A DNA stretch of 64,000 nt, taken from the NCBI GenBank assembly GCA_046092445.1, contig JBJTDR010000040.1:1-64000 (forward strand). The letters run 5' to 3'. The notes below the pieces were generated by a model, which did not search any database, had not been told where the DNA came from, and was given only the letters and a program-made list of their open reading frames with translations. The stretch's first letter is position 1. Each line of letters begins with the position of its first letter. The position numbers were made by a program, and so were the translations under genes. Below are positions 45,017 through 53,927 of this stretch, piece after piece. The DNA is from CAIUPE01 sp046092445 (GTDB lineage Bacteria > Pseudomonadota > Alphaproteobacteria > Rhizobiales > Beijerinckiaceae).

Positions 45017-45607
45017 TCAAGGGCACTCTTTACGCGCCCGGTCTAATGCCTGGGTAAAGCCGCTCAACACATAATTGTCCGTGAGGGCATTGCCACGCCG
45101 CGACGTCGCCTTGAACGATAGGGACTGGCTCTTTTTCATCAATTCGACCAAGGCACCATCATCCTTGGGGTTTTTCAGCCATGAGGCGTCTGTTTTTGTT
45201 CGTACCGGAAAGGACGTCTTGCCAATCACAACCTGTGCGTCCACGCCCTCTTTGGCTGGAAAGCCGAGAACGAAGCTGACTTCATTCCGGACATTGTCCT
45301 GCGGTCGTGTTGAAACAAACAGAAACGCCGGATCACGGTTAAGTTTTACGCCATTGATTGCATCCGGTAGACGTTCCTTCGGCTGAGAAAGAACATAGCA
45401 AACCCGGCCATTTGCTGTATCGGACATGAATGCCCCCCAAGCGCCGAACGTGCCAAGCTGTGCGGCCTGAGGCTGCGCCGACGCGGCTGGTGCTTCCGCC
45501 GGCTTGGCAGCTTTTGTCTGTGCGTGAGAATTGCCGGGGAGAACAATGATCGCGAGCAGCGCTACGATGGAAAAAAATCGTGCAGTGAATTTCGAATACC
45601 GAATCAT
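45017..45607 (-). CDS. Invasion-associated locus B family protein
   Basis: About 196 residues: a signal peptide (about 1-29, FFSIVALLAIIVLPG, cleavage after SHA), an Ala/Pro-rich linker and the IalB domain (FGAWGAFMSDTANGRVCYVLS; final Cys in ARKECP, a likely disulfide pair). IalB homologues are widespread in Hyphomicrobiales; a role in invasion is shown only for Bartonella, and elsewhere an envelope stress role is guessed. It is divergent from the ECF sigma factor. Confidence 0.88.
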   Translation of the reverse strand: MIRYSKFTARFFSIVALLAIIVLPGNSHAQTKAAKPAEAPAASAQPQAAQLGTFGAWGAFMSDTANGRVCYVLSQPKERLPDAINGVKLNRDPAFLFVSTRPQDNVRNEVSFVLGFPAKEGVDAQVVIGKTSFPVRTKTDASWLKNPKDDGALVELMKKSQSLSFKATSRRGNALTDNYVLSGFTQALDRARKECP

Positions 45608-45820
45608 GATCGGATTATACTCCCGATTGGACCGCAACATGATCTGCGGGATACCCTAACCAAAAGTATATGCAAACGGAAAATCGTCAAAACAGTGGCA
45701 AGAGCGCAAACGAGGCTGTACACTCAGAGTTGGGTTAGGCCCTATCTTTTGACAAAACATGTTTCATATTCGCCATTTAGAACGGAAATCAGCCTGTCTT
45801 CGCTCGTGGAAGGATGAACA

Positions 45821-46387
45821 TTGACGACTCAGGCGGAACTTGTGGCTCTTGTAAGATCTATCGCTTTATACAGGGATAAGGCTGCCTTTACCCGGCTTTT
45901 CGATCATTTCGGACCGCGGCTTCACGGATATCTGATTCGTCTCGGCTCTGATTCGGGCACTGCCGAAGAGATCATGCAGGATGCCATGGCAACACTTTGG
46001 AACAAGGCGGAAATGTTTGACCCGGAAAAATCGGCCGTCGCGACCTGGCTTTACCGCATCGCACGAAATCGGCGGATCGACGGATTGCGACGGGATCGTC
46101 TTGATTATTTCGATCCGATGGAGGCGCCGGATGTCGCATCCGATGAACCGAACGCGGACGAGCAGATCGACCTGAATCACAAGGAAGAGCGGATTCGCAA
46201 CGTGATGGCTCGATTGCCACCCGATCAATTGGTTCTCATCCGGTTGGCGTTTTTTGATGGATTATCGCACAGCGAAATCGCGGACCGCATGAAACTTCCC
46301 CTTGGAACGGTCAAGTCCCGTATTCGATTAGCCTTCAACCGGTTGCGGCGTGGACTCGAGGCAGATGGTGTAAAAAGTGCCATCTGA
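45821..46387 (+). CDS. ECF-family RNA polymerase sigma factor
   Basis: 188 residues with sigma region 2 (about 25-95: FTRLFDHFGPRLHGYLIRLG, TWLYRIARNRRID) and region 4 (about 125-180: LPPDQLVLIRLAFFDGLSHSEIADRMKLPLGTVKSRIR). It resembles the RpoE/ChrR-linked group. It starts with TTG, with GGAAGG upstream; the nearby ATG at 45814 is out of frame. No anti-sigma gene (ChrR, cupin or asp23 type) is adjacent, since the next gene is convergent phhB, so its control must lie elsewhere. Confidence 0.93.
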   Translation: MTTQAELVALVRSIALYRDKAAFTRLFDHFGPRLHGYLIRLGSDSGTAEEIMQDAMATLWNKAEMFDPEKSAVATWLYRIARNRRIDGLRRDRLDYFDPMEAPDVASDEPNADEQIDLNHKEERIRNVMARLPPDQLVLIRLAFFDGLSHSEIADRMKLPLGTVKSRIRLAFNRLRRGLEADGVKSAI

Positions 46388-46410
46388 AAAGTCCCGATTG
46401 CCATCTCGTT

Positions 46411-46707
46411 TCAGGAATGATCGGCAATTTGGTCCATTGCCTCGGCCAGTTGAATGTCGAGGTCGGTCAACCCGCCAGCATCATGGGTTGTCAGCGTAAC
46501 GTCGACCGTGCGGTAGACATTCGACCATTCGGGATGATGGTCGAGTTTCTCAGCCATCATGGCTACACGGGTCATGAAGCCGAAGGCCGAATTGAAATCC
46601 TTGAATAAAAAGCGTTTTGTGATCGCGTCGCGATCTACCACTCCTGTCCAACCGGCAAGCTTGGTAAGTGCCTTTTCCCTCTCCGTAGCAGTCAATTTTG
46701 TTGCCAT
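46411..46707 (-). CDS. phhB: 4a-hydroxytetrahydrobiopterin dehydratase (pterin carbinolamine dehydratase)
   Basis: 98 residues, standard length. It dehydrates 4a-hydroxytetrahydropterin and recycles the cofactor of phenylalanine hydroxylase. The active-site pattern EKLDHHPEWSNVYRTVDV plus LTTHDAGGLTDLD is complete. No phenylalanine hydroxylase gene is in the window. It follows thpR by 15 bases on the same strand. Confidence 0.94.
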   Translation of the reverse strand: MATKLTATEREKALTKLAGWTGVVDRDAITKRFLFKDFNSAFGFMTRVAMMAEKLDHHPEWSNVYRTVDVTLTTHDAGGLTDLDIQLAEAMDQIADHS

Positions 46708-46722
46708 GAGACGTTCTTTCCA

Positions 46723-47292
46723 CTAGCCAAAGCGGCGGGATCTTTCGAGTTCGGGTTCGAATTCAAGCGGATAGAGCGCCTCTATGAGATACGGGCCCCC
46801 GCCTGTCGACGAACGGGACGAAAACATCACAAAATCTCTCGCAGTGAACACGAGCGGCGGAAAATGTCCAATACTGCCGAGAAAGCTCGCCACTTGAAAC
46901 GGCGATACATCTTTCAGTCGTGCAAGTGTAATATGCGGGGTGTATTTTCGTTGCTCGGGCGGTAAACCGATCCGGCGCATGAGTCGTTCATGCTCGGCCT
47001 GCAGCTCCATCAGTGCTGACGTCGGTGTGACACTTGCAACCAGTGCGCGGGGACGATCACCACCGAACGCGGAAAGGCCGTCGATTCGCACGTCAAGGGG
47101 CGCGCGCCGAATTCGCCCGAGGATCGCGATGGCATCCCGAGCCGTCTGCTCATCGATATCACCAAGGAAGCGCAGCGTGATGTGGTAATTTTCAGGCGGC
47201 AGCCAGCGGGCGCCATGCAGGCCACCGCGGATCATTGCGAGCGTCGTGGAAATTGTCTCGGGCAGTTCCAGTCCCGTGAAGAGGCGGGGCAT
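46723..47292 (-). CDS. thpR: RNA 2',3'-cyclic phosphodiesterase ThpR
   Basis: About 189 residues of the 2H phosphoesterase family, formerly 2'-5' RNA ligase. Both HxT motifs are present (YHITLRFLGDID and PHITLARLKDV). It hydrolyses cyclic 2',3'-phosphates on RNA. The ATG at 47292 (MPRLFTGLELP) has AGGAGG just upstream, and the family N-terminus begins exactly there. Confidence 0.93.
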   Translation of the reverse strand: MPRLFTGLELPETISTTLAMIRGGLHGARWLPPENYHITLRFLGDIDEQTARDAIAILGRIRRAPLDVRIDGLSAFGGDRPRALVASVTPTSALMELQAEHERLMRRIGLPPEQRKYTPHITLARLKDVSPFQVASFLGSIGHFPPLVFTARDFVMFSSRSSTGGGPYLIEALYPLEFEPELERSRRFG

Positions 47293-47408
47293 AAACTCCT
47301 CCTGAATCAATCCAAACGGAAGAAACAGATGCTGTTGCGGAGTGCAGCATAGCTGGTGTTGATTCTCAAGAGCGGCAAAGTGTCGATCGGACGCACAATC
47401 CAATAGAG

Positions 47409-48311
47409 CTAATCTGACGTCATTCCCTTCCTGAAAGCGGCATTTTCAGCCAGTATGAGCCAGAGCCCGCCGAGAAAAATGAGGCTTGCGCCCCAGAACA
47501 CGCGCTCTGCTGGCCAATCCTGCCAGATAAGATACCCCCAGATGAAGGCCCACACCAGGGCAATATATTCGAAAGGCGCCACGGCCGACGCGGGGGCAAG
47601 GCGGTAGCCCTCGAACAGAAAATACTGCCCCGATCCACCGATAAATCCGAGAGCGATCATCAAGCCCATATTCAGGGGATCAGGCGTCACCCAGACGAAA
47701 GGAAGCAGTGCGCCGCAGACGATGATGAACAGACCGTTGCTGGCGATCATCAAGGTCAATGTTGTCTCCGTTCTGCTGATCATCCGGACCAGAATATTGG
47801 TCCATGCCCAACAGAATGCCGCAATCAGCGTGAGAGCGATTGGCAGCAGAGCCGGTGATCCCGACGGATTGGCCGCAACGACGATGCCGAAAAAACCGAT
47901 AAGCGTCGTAAGCCATCGGGCTGCCCCTACAGCCTCCTCCAAGACGAATACGGACAGAAGGAGGACGAACAGGGGCGTCGAGAAATAGAGCGTTACCAGT
48001 TCGGCGAGATGCAGGGATTTGGCGGCAGTGAAATATGTGATCCATGCCGTCAGAATTAGCGCCGAGCGGATCAGGAGTGCGTTGCGGCTCGGCCCCGTGA
48101 AAATCGATGGGACCGATCGTGGTCCCGCAATCGCGAGGGCGATGGACAGAATGACGATACTGCGGATGAACAGGATTTCCCAAACTGGCAGCGACGTGAC
48201 CAGCCATTTGACGATTGCATCTTGCAGAGAGAACAGGCTGAATCCGACCATCGCGTGAGCAATGCCGGAAAGCGTTCTCTCCGAATTCGGGTTCAGGTCT
48301 GACGTCAGCAT
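47409..48311 (-). CDS. EamA/DMT-family transporter
   Basis: 300 residues with ten TM helices in two EamA repeats (repeat 1 about 15-140, repeat 2 about 155-290). Family features include FSLFQDAI-like LFSLQDAIVKWL and WLTTLIGFFGIVV. Members export metabolites such as amino acids or S-adenosylmethionine; the substrate is unassigned. It is upstream of thpR on the same strand by 116 bases. Confidence 0.88.
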   Translation of the reverse strand: MLTSDLNPNSERTLSGIAHAMVGFSLFSLQDAIVKWLVTSLPVWEILFIRSIVILSIALAIAGPRSVPSIFTGPSRNALLIRSALILTAWITYFTAAKSLHLAELVTLYFSTPLFVLLLSVFVLEEAVGAARWLTTLIGFFGIVVAANPSGSPALLPIALTLIAAFCWAWTNILVRMISRTETTLTLMIASNGLFIIVCGALLPFVWVTPDPLNMGLMIALGFIGGSGQYFLFEGYRLAPASAVAPFEYIALVWAFIWGYLIWQDWPAERVFWGASLIFLGGLWLILAENAAFRKGMTSD

Positions 48312-48387
48312 GGGGCGGAATGATTACGCGCTGTCGATGTTCCTGAACACTAAGCCCGGAAATCGCACTCCACAACCGGAATATCCG

Positions 48388-48705
48388 TCACTCCATCTCC
48401 GCCACAGGCGTCGCTCTGATGGAGAAAGAAGACGAAAGAATAATTTTGAGTGCGGCTAAAGCGCTCTCCTGCGTGGGAAATTCATTTCCATCAAGCGAGC
48501 AGGCATCCGACAGATCTGACTCAAATCGATAACCCTGCATCACCGGTATGAGAACACCGATACGTCGCGTGCCGCTGGTGAGAAGTAGAGCTGCTTTATG
48601 CTCGGACCGTTGGATCGCATTGATAACGGCGCTATCCAGCCTCTCGCGAAACCAGCGAAACAGCGTGATGATTCCTGCTTTGTTTTGTCCTGCTGTGATC
48701 ATCAT
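48388..48705 (-). CDS. Hypothetical 105-residue protein
   Basis: Not recognised. It is predicted soluble with mixed alpha/beta character: a hydrophobic strand KAALLLTSGTRRIGVLIPVM, an acidic FESDLSDACSLDG and a helical C-terminus. No signal peptide or membrane helix. It begins with two consecutive ATGs and lacks a strong ribosome site. It is divergent from the phosphonate genes, sharing with them a 260-base AT-rich upstream region, so it could be co-controlled, but that is only positional. It may not be translated. Confidence 0.45.
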   Translation of the reverse strand: MMITAGQNKAGIITLFRWFRERLDSAVINAIQRSEHKAALLLTSGTRRIGVLIPVMQGYRFESDLSDACSLDGNEFPTQESALAALKIILSSSFSIRATPVAEME

Positions 48706-48965
48706 TTGGATCGTTCCGTTTCATGCTAGCTGTGTATGATAAATTCGAAATGTTCTCCATGTCAAATATAATACATCAATCTATGTTGATAAAAATAATT
48801 TACAATTTTTTTTGTATATTAAAATGCTACCTACCTTCTCCCTCGACGCGGCGTTGGTATTGGCTCCATAATTTTCCAAATTAGGGAGCCAGTTCTGTCG
48901 TGGCAGTGTCATCACGGCTTGATTAGGTTGATGTCAGTCCCGCGTTAAGAAAGGAGAAGGTCAAG
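48706..48965. promoter_or_regulatory. AT-rich divergent control region upstream of phnW
   Basis: 260 bases between the hypothetical gene and phnW. Positions 48740-48835 are far richer in A and T than the surroundings, with runs of T and A. ATCAA-N6-TTGAT at 48775-48790 is a possible dimer site. I see no clear -35/-10 pair, and no regulator gene is adjacent. The phnW ribosome site AAGGAG lies 12-17 bases before its ATG. Confidence 0.45.
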
Positions 48966-50114
48966 ATGGTGCGGCCATTCCGAGGCCCTGCAGGGCAGGA
49001 ACATTCACCCTATCTCCTCACACCTGGTCCCTTGACGACCACGCCCTCGGTCAAAGAGGCAATGCTACGCGATTGGGGTTCATGGGACTCGGAATTGCGC
49101 TCTCTGGTAGCGGGCATTCGCGAGCAACTGCTGAAGATTGCTGATGCGGCCAAAGGATTCGAGTGTGTTCTGTTGCAAGGGTCCGGCTCTTATGGCATCG
49201 AGGCAGCGCTTGGCTCATTCGCGCCCAAGGACAAGAAAACCTTGATGCTGACTAACGGTGCCTATGGCGTGCGCGCAATCAAGGCGCTCGGCTACATGAA
49301 CCGCGAATTCATCACGTATGAGACCGACGAGCTTGAAGTGCCATCTGCGGAAGCAGTCGAGGCCTTGCTCGACGCCAATGCCGATATTGGCGCAGTTTTC
49401 ATGGTCCAGTGTGAAACCACAAGCGGGATTGTCAATCCGATCGAGAACATCGCTGCTGTGGCTCGAAAGTCTGGTGCAGTGTTCATTCTCGACGCCATGT
49501 CCAGTTTCGGCGCCTTGGACATCTCGATGAAGCGAATGGGGATCGATATCCTGATTTCATCCGCCAATAAATGCATCGAGGGCGTGCCGGGCTTCAGCTA
49601 TGTTATCGCGCGGCGCGATCTACTCGAATTATCTCAGGGGCACTCGCACTCGCTGGCGCTCGATCTTCATGAGCAATGGATTTATATGCAGAAAAGCGGC
49701 CAGTTCCGCTTTACGCCGCCAACCCACACGTTGGTTGCATTTGCCGTCGCACTGGAGCAGCTTGGTGCGGAAGGAGGCGCTCCGGCGCGTCTTGCGCGCT
49801 ACAGGAAGTCAGCGAAGACGCTGCGCGATGGCATGCGACGCCTCGGAATTTCGACACTTCTGGATGATGACAAAGCTGGCCCGATCATTCAGACATTCGC
49901 CACGCCGCGCGATCCGAAATTTGATTTTACAAAATTTTATGAGGGATTGAAGCATCGAGGTTTCATCATTTACCCCGGCAAACTCACCAAAAAATCGAGT
50001 TTCCGCATCGGTAACATGGGTGCACTGGATTGGGAAGTCATGGAAATGCTTGTCGATGCTACCGAAGAAACTCTTGAGGAAATGGGTGTTACCGATCTCA
50101 CCCCCGCGGACTGA
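48966..50114 (+). CDS. phnW: 2-aminoethylphosphonate:pyruvate transaminase PhnW
   Basis: 382 residues of the class V PLP aminotransferases. It converts 2-aminoethylphosphonate and pyruvate to phosphonoacetaldehyde and alanine. Family marks: YLLTPGPLTTTPSVKEAML at the start, FILDAMSSFGALDI, and the PLP lysine in SSANKCIEGVPGF. The first 15 residues are an extension. Its identity is reinforced by phnA and phnY directly behind, with the phnA start abutting its stop. Confidence 0.94.
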   Translation: MVRPFRGPAGQEHSPYLLTPGPLTTTPSVKEAMLRDWGSWDSELRSLVAGIREQLLKIADAAKGFECVLLQGSGSYGIEAALGSFAPKDKKTLMLTNGAYGVRAIKALGYMNREFITYETDELEVPSAEAVEALLDANADIGAVFMVQCETTSGIVNPIENIAAVARKSGAVFILDAMSSFGALDISMKRMGIDILISSANKCIEGVPGFSYVIARRDLLELSQGHSHSLALDLHEQWIYMQKSGQFRFTPPTHTLVAFAVALEQLGAEGGAPARLARYRKSAKTLRDGMRRLGISTLLDDDKAGPIIQTFATPRDPKFDFTKFYEGLKHRGFIIYPGKLTKKSSFRIGNMGALDWEVMEMLVDATEETLEEMGVTDLTPAD

Positions 50115-51365
50115 ATGAAAATGAACAAAACTCCGATTATAATTAATGGTCGTATTCACAAATGGCCTTGGCGTACCCTCGTCGTTATCTGTCTCGATGG
50201 CTCCGAGCCAGCATACACGGACGAAGCCCGCAAGCGAGGGCTGATGCCCAACCTCGAAAAACTGATCGCGAAGGGCGGTGAGTATAATGCGAAAAGTGTG
50301 GTCCCGAGCTTCACCAATCCGAACAACATTTCTATCGTCACAGGACAGCTGCCCGACATACATGGCATTTGCGGGAATTATCTGATCGACCCGCAGACCG
50401 GTCGTGAGACAATGATGAACGACCCGAAATGGCTTCGTGCCCCAACAATTCTTGCGGAATTCCAGAAAGCGGGCGCGCGCGTACTGATCGTTACCGCGAA
50501 AGACAAGCTGCGTTTGCTACTATCCAAAGACCTCGTATTTGATGGCACCGCCATCGCGTTCTCATCCGAAAAGGCCAATCTCGCCACGGTTGTGGCGAAC
50601 GGTATTGCCGACCCTTGCGTTGCGTGGGGTATGGCGTTGCCGGATGTCTATTCGGGCGCACTTTCGGAATTTGTCCTCGCCGCTGGCGTGAAATTGATCC
50701 CTGAGATGAAGCCCGATCTTGTCTACCTTTCGACGACCGATTTCATCCAGCATAAATTCAGCCCCACGATGCAGGGTGCACTCGAGTTCTACGCCATGAT
50801 TGATCGTTATATCGGTGACCTTGAAGCGCTCGGCGTTTCGCTGGTCATCACCGCCGATCACGGTATGAATGATAAGCACACGCCGGACGGCAGACCTGAT
50901 GTGCTCTATTTGCAGGATGAACTGGATACCGAATTCGGCGTGGGGAATACGAGAGTCATTCTGCCGATCACTGATCCCTATGTTGTGCATCACGGTGCAC
51001 TCGGTTCTTATGCTGCCATCTATCTTTTCGGCCCGGATGCGTCGGAAGTTGATCACTATGTTCGCGGATTGGCGGGCATTGATCTTGTGCTGGAAAGAGC
51101 TGACGCCTGCGCCCGCTTTGGTCTCCCGCCGGACAGGACGGGTGATCTCGTTGTCATTTCGGGCGGCCCGAACAACTCGAAGGTCATTGGCACCTCCGTT
51201 CAGGCTCACGATCTTTCGGGCCTCGACGCACCCTTGCGATCACATGGCGGACTGAGCGAGCAGAATGTTCCGTTTTTTATCAACAGCCCGGCGAGTGTTC
51301 TGCTGCAGGATCTCCGAAATTTCGATGCATTTTTCGTCGGTTGCAATTGCCTGGAGAAATCATGA
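50115..51365 (+). CDS. phnA: Phosphonoacetate hydrolase PhnA
   Basis: 416 residues of the alkaline-phosphatase superfamily. It splits phosphonoacetate to acetate and phosphate, cutting the C-P bond. Two-metal site residues are visible: D28 in CLDGSEP, the nucleophile T67 in PSFTNPNNIS, STTDFIQHKFSP, TADHGMND and the late SHGGLSEQN histidine. Numbering is one less than that of the characterised Sinorhizobium enzyme as I recall it. There is no gap to phnW and an ATGA overlap with phnY. Confidence 0.93.
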   Translation: MKMNKTPIIINGRIHKWPWRTLVVICLDGSEPAYTDEARKRGLMPNLEKLIAKGGEYNAKSVVPSFTNPNNISIVTGQLPDIHGICGNYLIDPQTGRETMMNDPKWLRAPTILAEFQKAGARVLIVTAKDKLRLLLSKDLVFDGTAIAFSSEKANLATVVANGIADPCVAWGMALPDVYSGALSEFVLAAGVKLIPEMKPDLVYLSTTDFIQHKFSPTMQGALEFYAMIDRYIGDLEALGVSLVITADHGMNDKHTPDGRPDVLYLQDELDTEFGVGNTRVILPITDPYVVHHGALGSYAAIYLFGPDASEVDHYVRGLAGIDLVLERADACARFGLPPDRTGDLVVISGGPNNSKVIGTSVQAHDLSGLDAPLRSHGGLSEQNVPFFINSPASVLLQDLRNFDAFFVGCNCLEKS

Positions 51366-52804
51366 GTCCGATCATCGCGGGCGCAATGCGCATTGGTGGC
51401 AAGGAGGTGTCAACCGATACGGTTGTCAATGTCCATTACCCATACACGAATGAGGTAATTGGTAAGGTCCCCGCGGGCCGCACCGAACACGCCCGCGAAG
51501 CGTTCCGGATTGCTGCAAATTACAAGTCGAAGCTGACACGCTTTGAGCGCCAGAAGATTCTGTTTCGCACCGCAGAGCTGATCAATTCACGAAAGGAAAC
51601 GCTTGCACCGCTAATTACAAGCGAACTCGGCATTTCGATCAAAGATTCGCTCTATGAATGCGGCCGTGCCTATGATGTGTTTATGCTGGCGGGCCAACTT
51701 GCCATCCTTGATGACGGGCAGATTTTCTCCTGCGACCTCACCCCGCACGGCAAGTCGCGTAAAATCTACACGAAGCGCGAGCCGGTTCGGGCGATCTCCG
51801 CCATCACCCCGTTCAACCATCCGCTCAACATGGTGTCGCATAAGCTGGCACCCGCCATTGCCACCAATAATTGCGTCGTGTGCAAGCCGACCGAACTGAC
51901 ACCTCTTACCGCCATCGCGCTGGCAGATATCCTCTATGAGGCGGGCCTGCCGCCCGAAATGGTACAGATGGTCACGGGATTGCCGGATGATATTGGCGAC
52001 GAAATGGTCACCAATCTGGATATCTCGCTCATCACCTTCACCGGTGGCGTCAAAGTCGGAAAACTGATCGCCGCGAAAGCGGGCTACAAGCGCGCCGCCC
52101 TCGAGCTTGGCGGCAATGATCCGCTTATCATCTGCGATGATATTTCCGATGACGATCTCGATAAAGCGGCAGAGCTCGCCGTTCAGGGCGCGACAAAAAA
52201 CTCGGGCCAGCGTTGCACCGCCGTAAAACGTATTCTGGTGATGGAGCGCGTCGCCGATGCCTTCGTTGAAAAGGTTCTCGCTAAAGCCAAAAAAATCAAA
52301 TTTGGCGATCCGATGAACCCCGATACCGATCTTGGAACTGTGGTGCATGAACAGGCGGCTGCCCTTTTTGAGCGGCGTGTGTTGATGGCAGAAGAACAGG
52401 GCGCAAAAATTCTCTACCATCCGAAGCGCGAAGGCGCGTTGCTGCCGCCCATCGTCGTCGATTTCGTGCCGCATGGCTCGGAACTCGTTCTGGAAGAAAC
52501 GTTCGGACCAATTATCCCGATCATCCGCGTGCCGAACGATGTCGCAAAAGTCATCGAGATTTCAAACTCGACCGCCTTCGGCCTGTCCTCCGGCGTCTGC
52601 ACCAACCGGCTCGACCGGATCACCGCTTTCATCGAGGGGCTTGACGTCGGCACCGTGAATATCTGGGAAGTGCCGGGCTACCGGATCGAGATGTCTCCCT
52701 TCGGCGGCATCAAAGATTCCGGCAACGGCATCAAGGAAGGCGTTCTTGAGGCAATGAAATTCTTCACCAATGTGAAGACCTATTCGCTGCCATGGCCGGT
52801 GTGA
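51362..52804 (+). CDS. phnY: Phosphonoacetaldehyde dehydrogenase PhnY
   Basis: 480-residue NAD(P)-dependent aldehyde dehydrogenase. It oxidises phosphonoacetaldehyde to phosphonoacetate, linking PhnW and PhnA. ALDH marks: ITPFNHPLNMVSHK, catalytic glutamate in ELGGNDP, catalytic cysteine in NSGQRCTAV, and EETFGPIIPI. The ATG at 51362 overlaps the phnA stop (ATGA), preferred to the in-frame ATG 21 bases earlier. Assignment to PhnY rests on gene context; the fold alone would only say aldehyde dehydrogenase. Confidence 0.92.
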   Translation: MSPIIAGAMRIGGKEVSTDTVVNVHYPYTNEVIGKVPAGRTEHAREAFRIAANYKSKLTRFERQKILFRTAELINSRKETLAPLITSELGISIKDSLYECGRAYDVFMLAGQLAILDDGQIFSCDLTPHGKSRKIYTKREPVRAISAITPFNHPLNMVSHKLAPAIATNNCVVCKPTELTPLTAIALADILYEAGLPPEMVQMVTGLPDDIGDEMVTNLDISLITFTGGVKVGKLIAAKAGYKRAALELGGNDPLIICDDISDDDLDKAAELAVQGATKNSGQRCTAVKRILVMERVADAFVEKVLAKAKKIKFGDPMNPDTDLGTVVHEQAAALFERRVLMAEEQGAKILYHPKREGALLPPIVVDFVPHGSELVLEETFGPIIPIIRVPNDVAKVIEISNSTAFGLSSGVCTNRLDRITAFIEGLDVGTVNIWEVPGYRIEMSPFGGIKDSGNGIKEGVLEAMKFFTNVKTYSLPWPV

Positions 52805-52810
52805 GACGGG

Positions 52811-52827
52811 GTTGAGCAGCGCTCAAC
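52811..52827 (+). terminator. Candidate terminator after phnWAY
   Basis: A 7-bp stem GTTGAGC/GCTCAAC with an AGC loop, followed by TTTACTT on the plus strand, fills the 24-base space between the phnY stop and the convergent exporter gene. The stem is short but well placed. Confidence 0.5.
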
Positions 52828-52828
52828 T

Positions 52829-53890
52829 TTACTTCAGTAAAAGAAGTGATCCGAACACCGTTACAAAAATCACCAATGTCGTTCCCACAATGATCGTAAT
52901 ATGGCGCCATCCGACGCTCAATATGGCTGAAACGGATGTGCCGAGCCCGAGTGCCGCAATGGCAATAAGCAAGCCCCAGCGTGCGAAATCGCTGACGATG
53001 CTGCGCAGCTCCGCCGGAACAATTCCGGTGCTGTTGATCAGTGCCAACACAAGGAACATGATCGCAAATACCGGCACGGGAACCTTGCCGCGTTTTGCCT
53101 CGCCGGTGCCGCGTGCAAACCAGAAGCCGATCGCGAGCACGACGGGGAGCAGAAGAAATACGCGAAAAAGCTTCACGATGACGGCTGACGCACCTGCCGT
53201 CTCCGAGACGGAATAGCCGGACTGGACCACTTGCGCGACGTCATGGATTGTCGCACCCAGCAGAATTCCTGTCGTAAGGTCATCAAATCCCGCCAGCGAC
53301 GCCAGCATCGGATAGACAATCATCGCAACGGTTGAGAGCGCATTGACGGCGAGTACAACCAACACCGTGTCAGAATCCCGCTTCGGATAATTCGGAACGA
53401 CGGTCGAGATGGCAAGCGCCGCTGAGGCCCCGCAGACGGCTGTCGCCCCGCCTGCAATGGCACCATAAGCCGCGTCACGTCCGAAAAGCCGTGCAAAGGA
53501 AAAGCCTGAAACAATCGTTGCGGCCATCGACAGGATCACGATCAAGGCTGTCATCGGGCCGAGCGCGATAATGTCCGCGAGAACAATTTTCAGGCCGAGA
53601 CAAGCAATCGCGATCCGAAGCAATTTCTTGACCGAAAATGTCACCCCCGGCTGGATGATGGGGGATCGTGTCAACGGATGAAACGCCATCCCCAAAAACA
53701 GCACGATAACAACTGCCGGAATGATGATCGGACGGCCGGTCAAGGTCGTGATCAACCGCCCGACGAGCGGCTCGAGCAACACAGACATTGCTGCAAGCGT
53801 CAGGGATATTCCGACGCCCGGCGTCATACGGATCACGAATTCAAAGGCTCGCGTCATGAACGGCGAGGTTTTGTTCACTGAGTCGTTCAC
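52829..53890 (-). CDS. YeiH/UPF0324 family putative anion exporter
   Basis: 353 residues, about ten hydrophobic helices, with family motifs LRIAIACLGLKIVLADI, GGATAVCGASAALAI and LLGATIHDVAQVVQSGYSVS. The family is annotated as putative sulfate exporters and is found beside some sulfonate-degradation genes. It starts with GTG at 53890, or ATG at 53857. It lies 37 bases downstream of the omega-transaminase on the same strand, so cotranscription is likely. Confidence 0.88.
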   Translation of the reverse strand: MNDSVNKTSPFMTRAFEFVIRMTPGVGISLTLAAMSVLLEPLVGRLITTLTGRPIIIPAVVIVLFLGMAFHPLTRSPIIQPGVTFSVKKLLRIAIACLGLKIVLADIIALGPMTALIVILSMAATIVSGFSFARLFGRDAAYGAIAGGATAVCGASAALAISTVVPNYPKRDSDTVLVVLAVNALSTVAMIVYPMLASLAGFDDLTTGILLGATIHDVAQVVQSGYSVSETAGASAVIVKLFRVFLLLPVVLAIGFWFARGTGEAKRGKVPVPVFAIMFLVLALINSTGIVPAELRSIVSDFARWGLLIAIAALGLGTSVSAILSVGWRHITIIVGTTLVIFVTVFGSLLLLK

Positions 53891-53927
53891 CGTTCGGTTC
53901 CCGTCACGAGGGCTATGTATTGTTCGA

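Noticed and set aside
45655..45739. Distant inverted repeat CCTAACC ... GGTTAGG before the ECF sigma gene
   Set aside because: Seven-base arms more than 70 bases apart are expected by chance and do not fit a known ECF promoter.
51611..52474. Minus-strand open frame of 287 codons inside phnY
   Set aside because: The aldehyde dehydrogenase frame has all catalytic motifs; the antisense frame has no start signal or motif.
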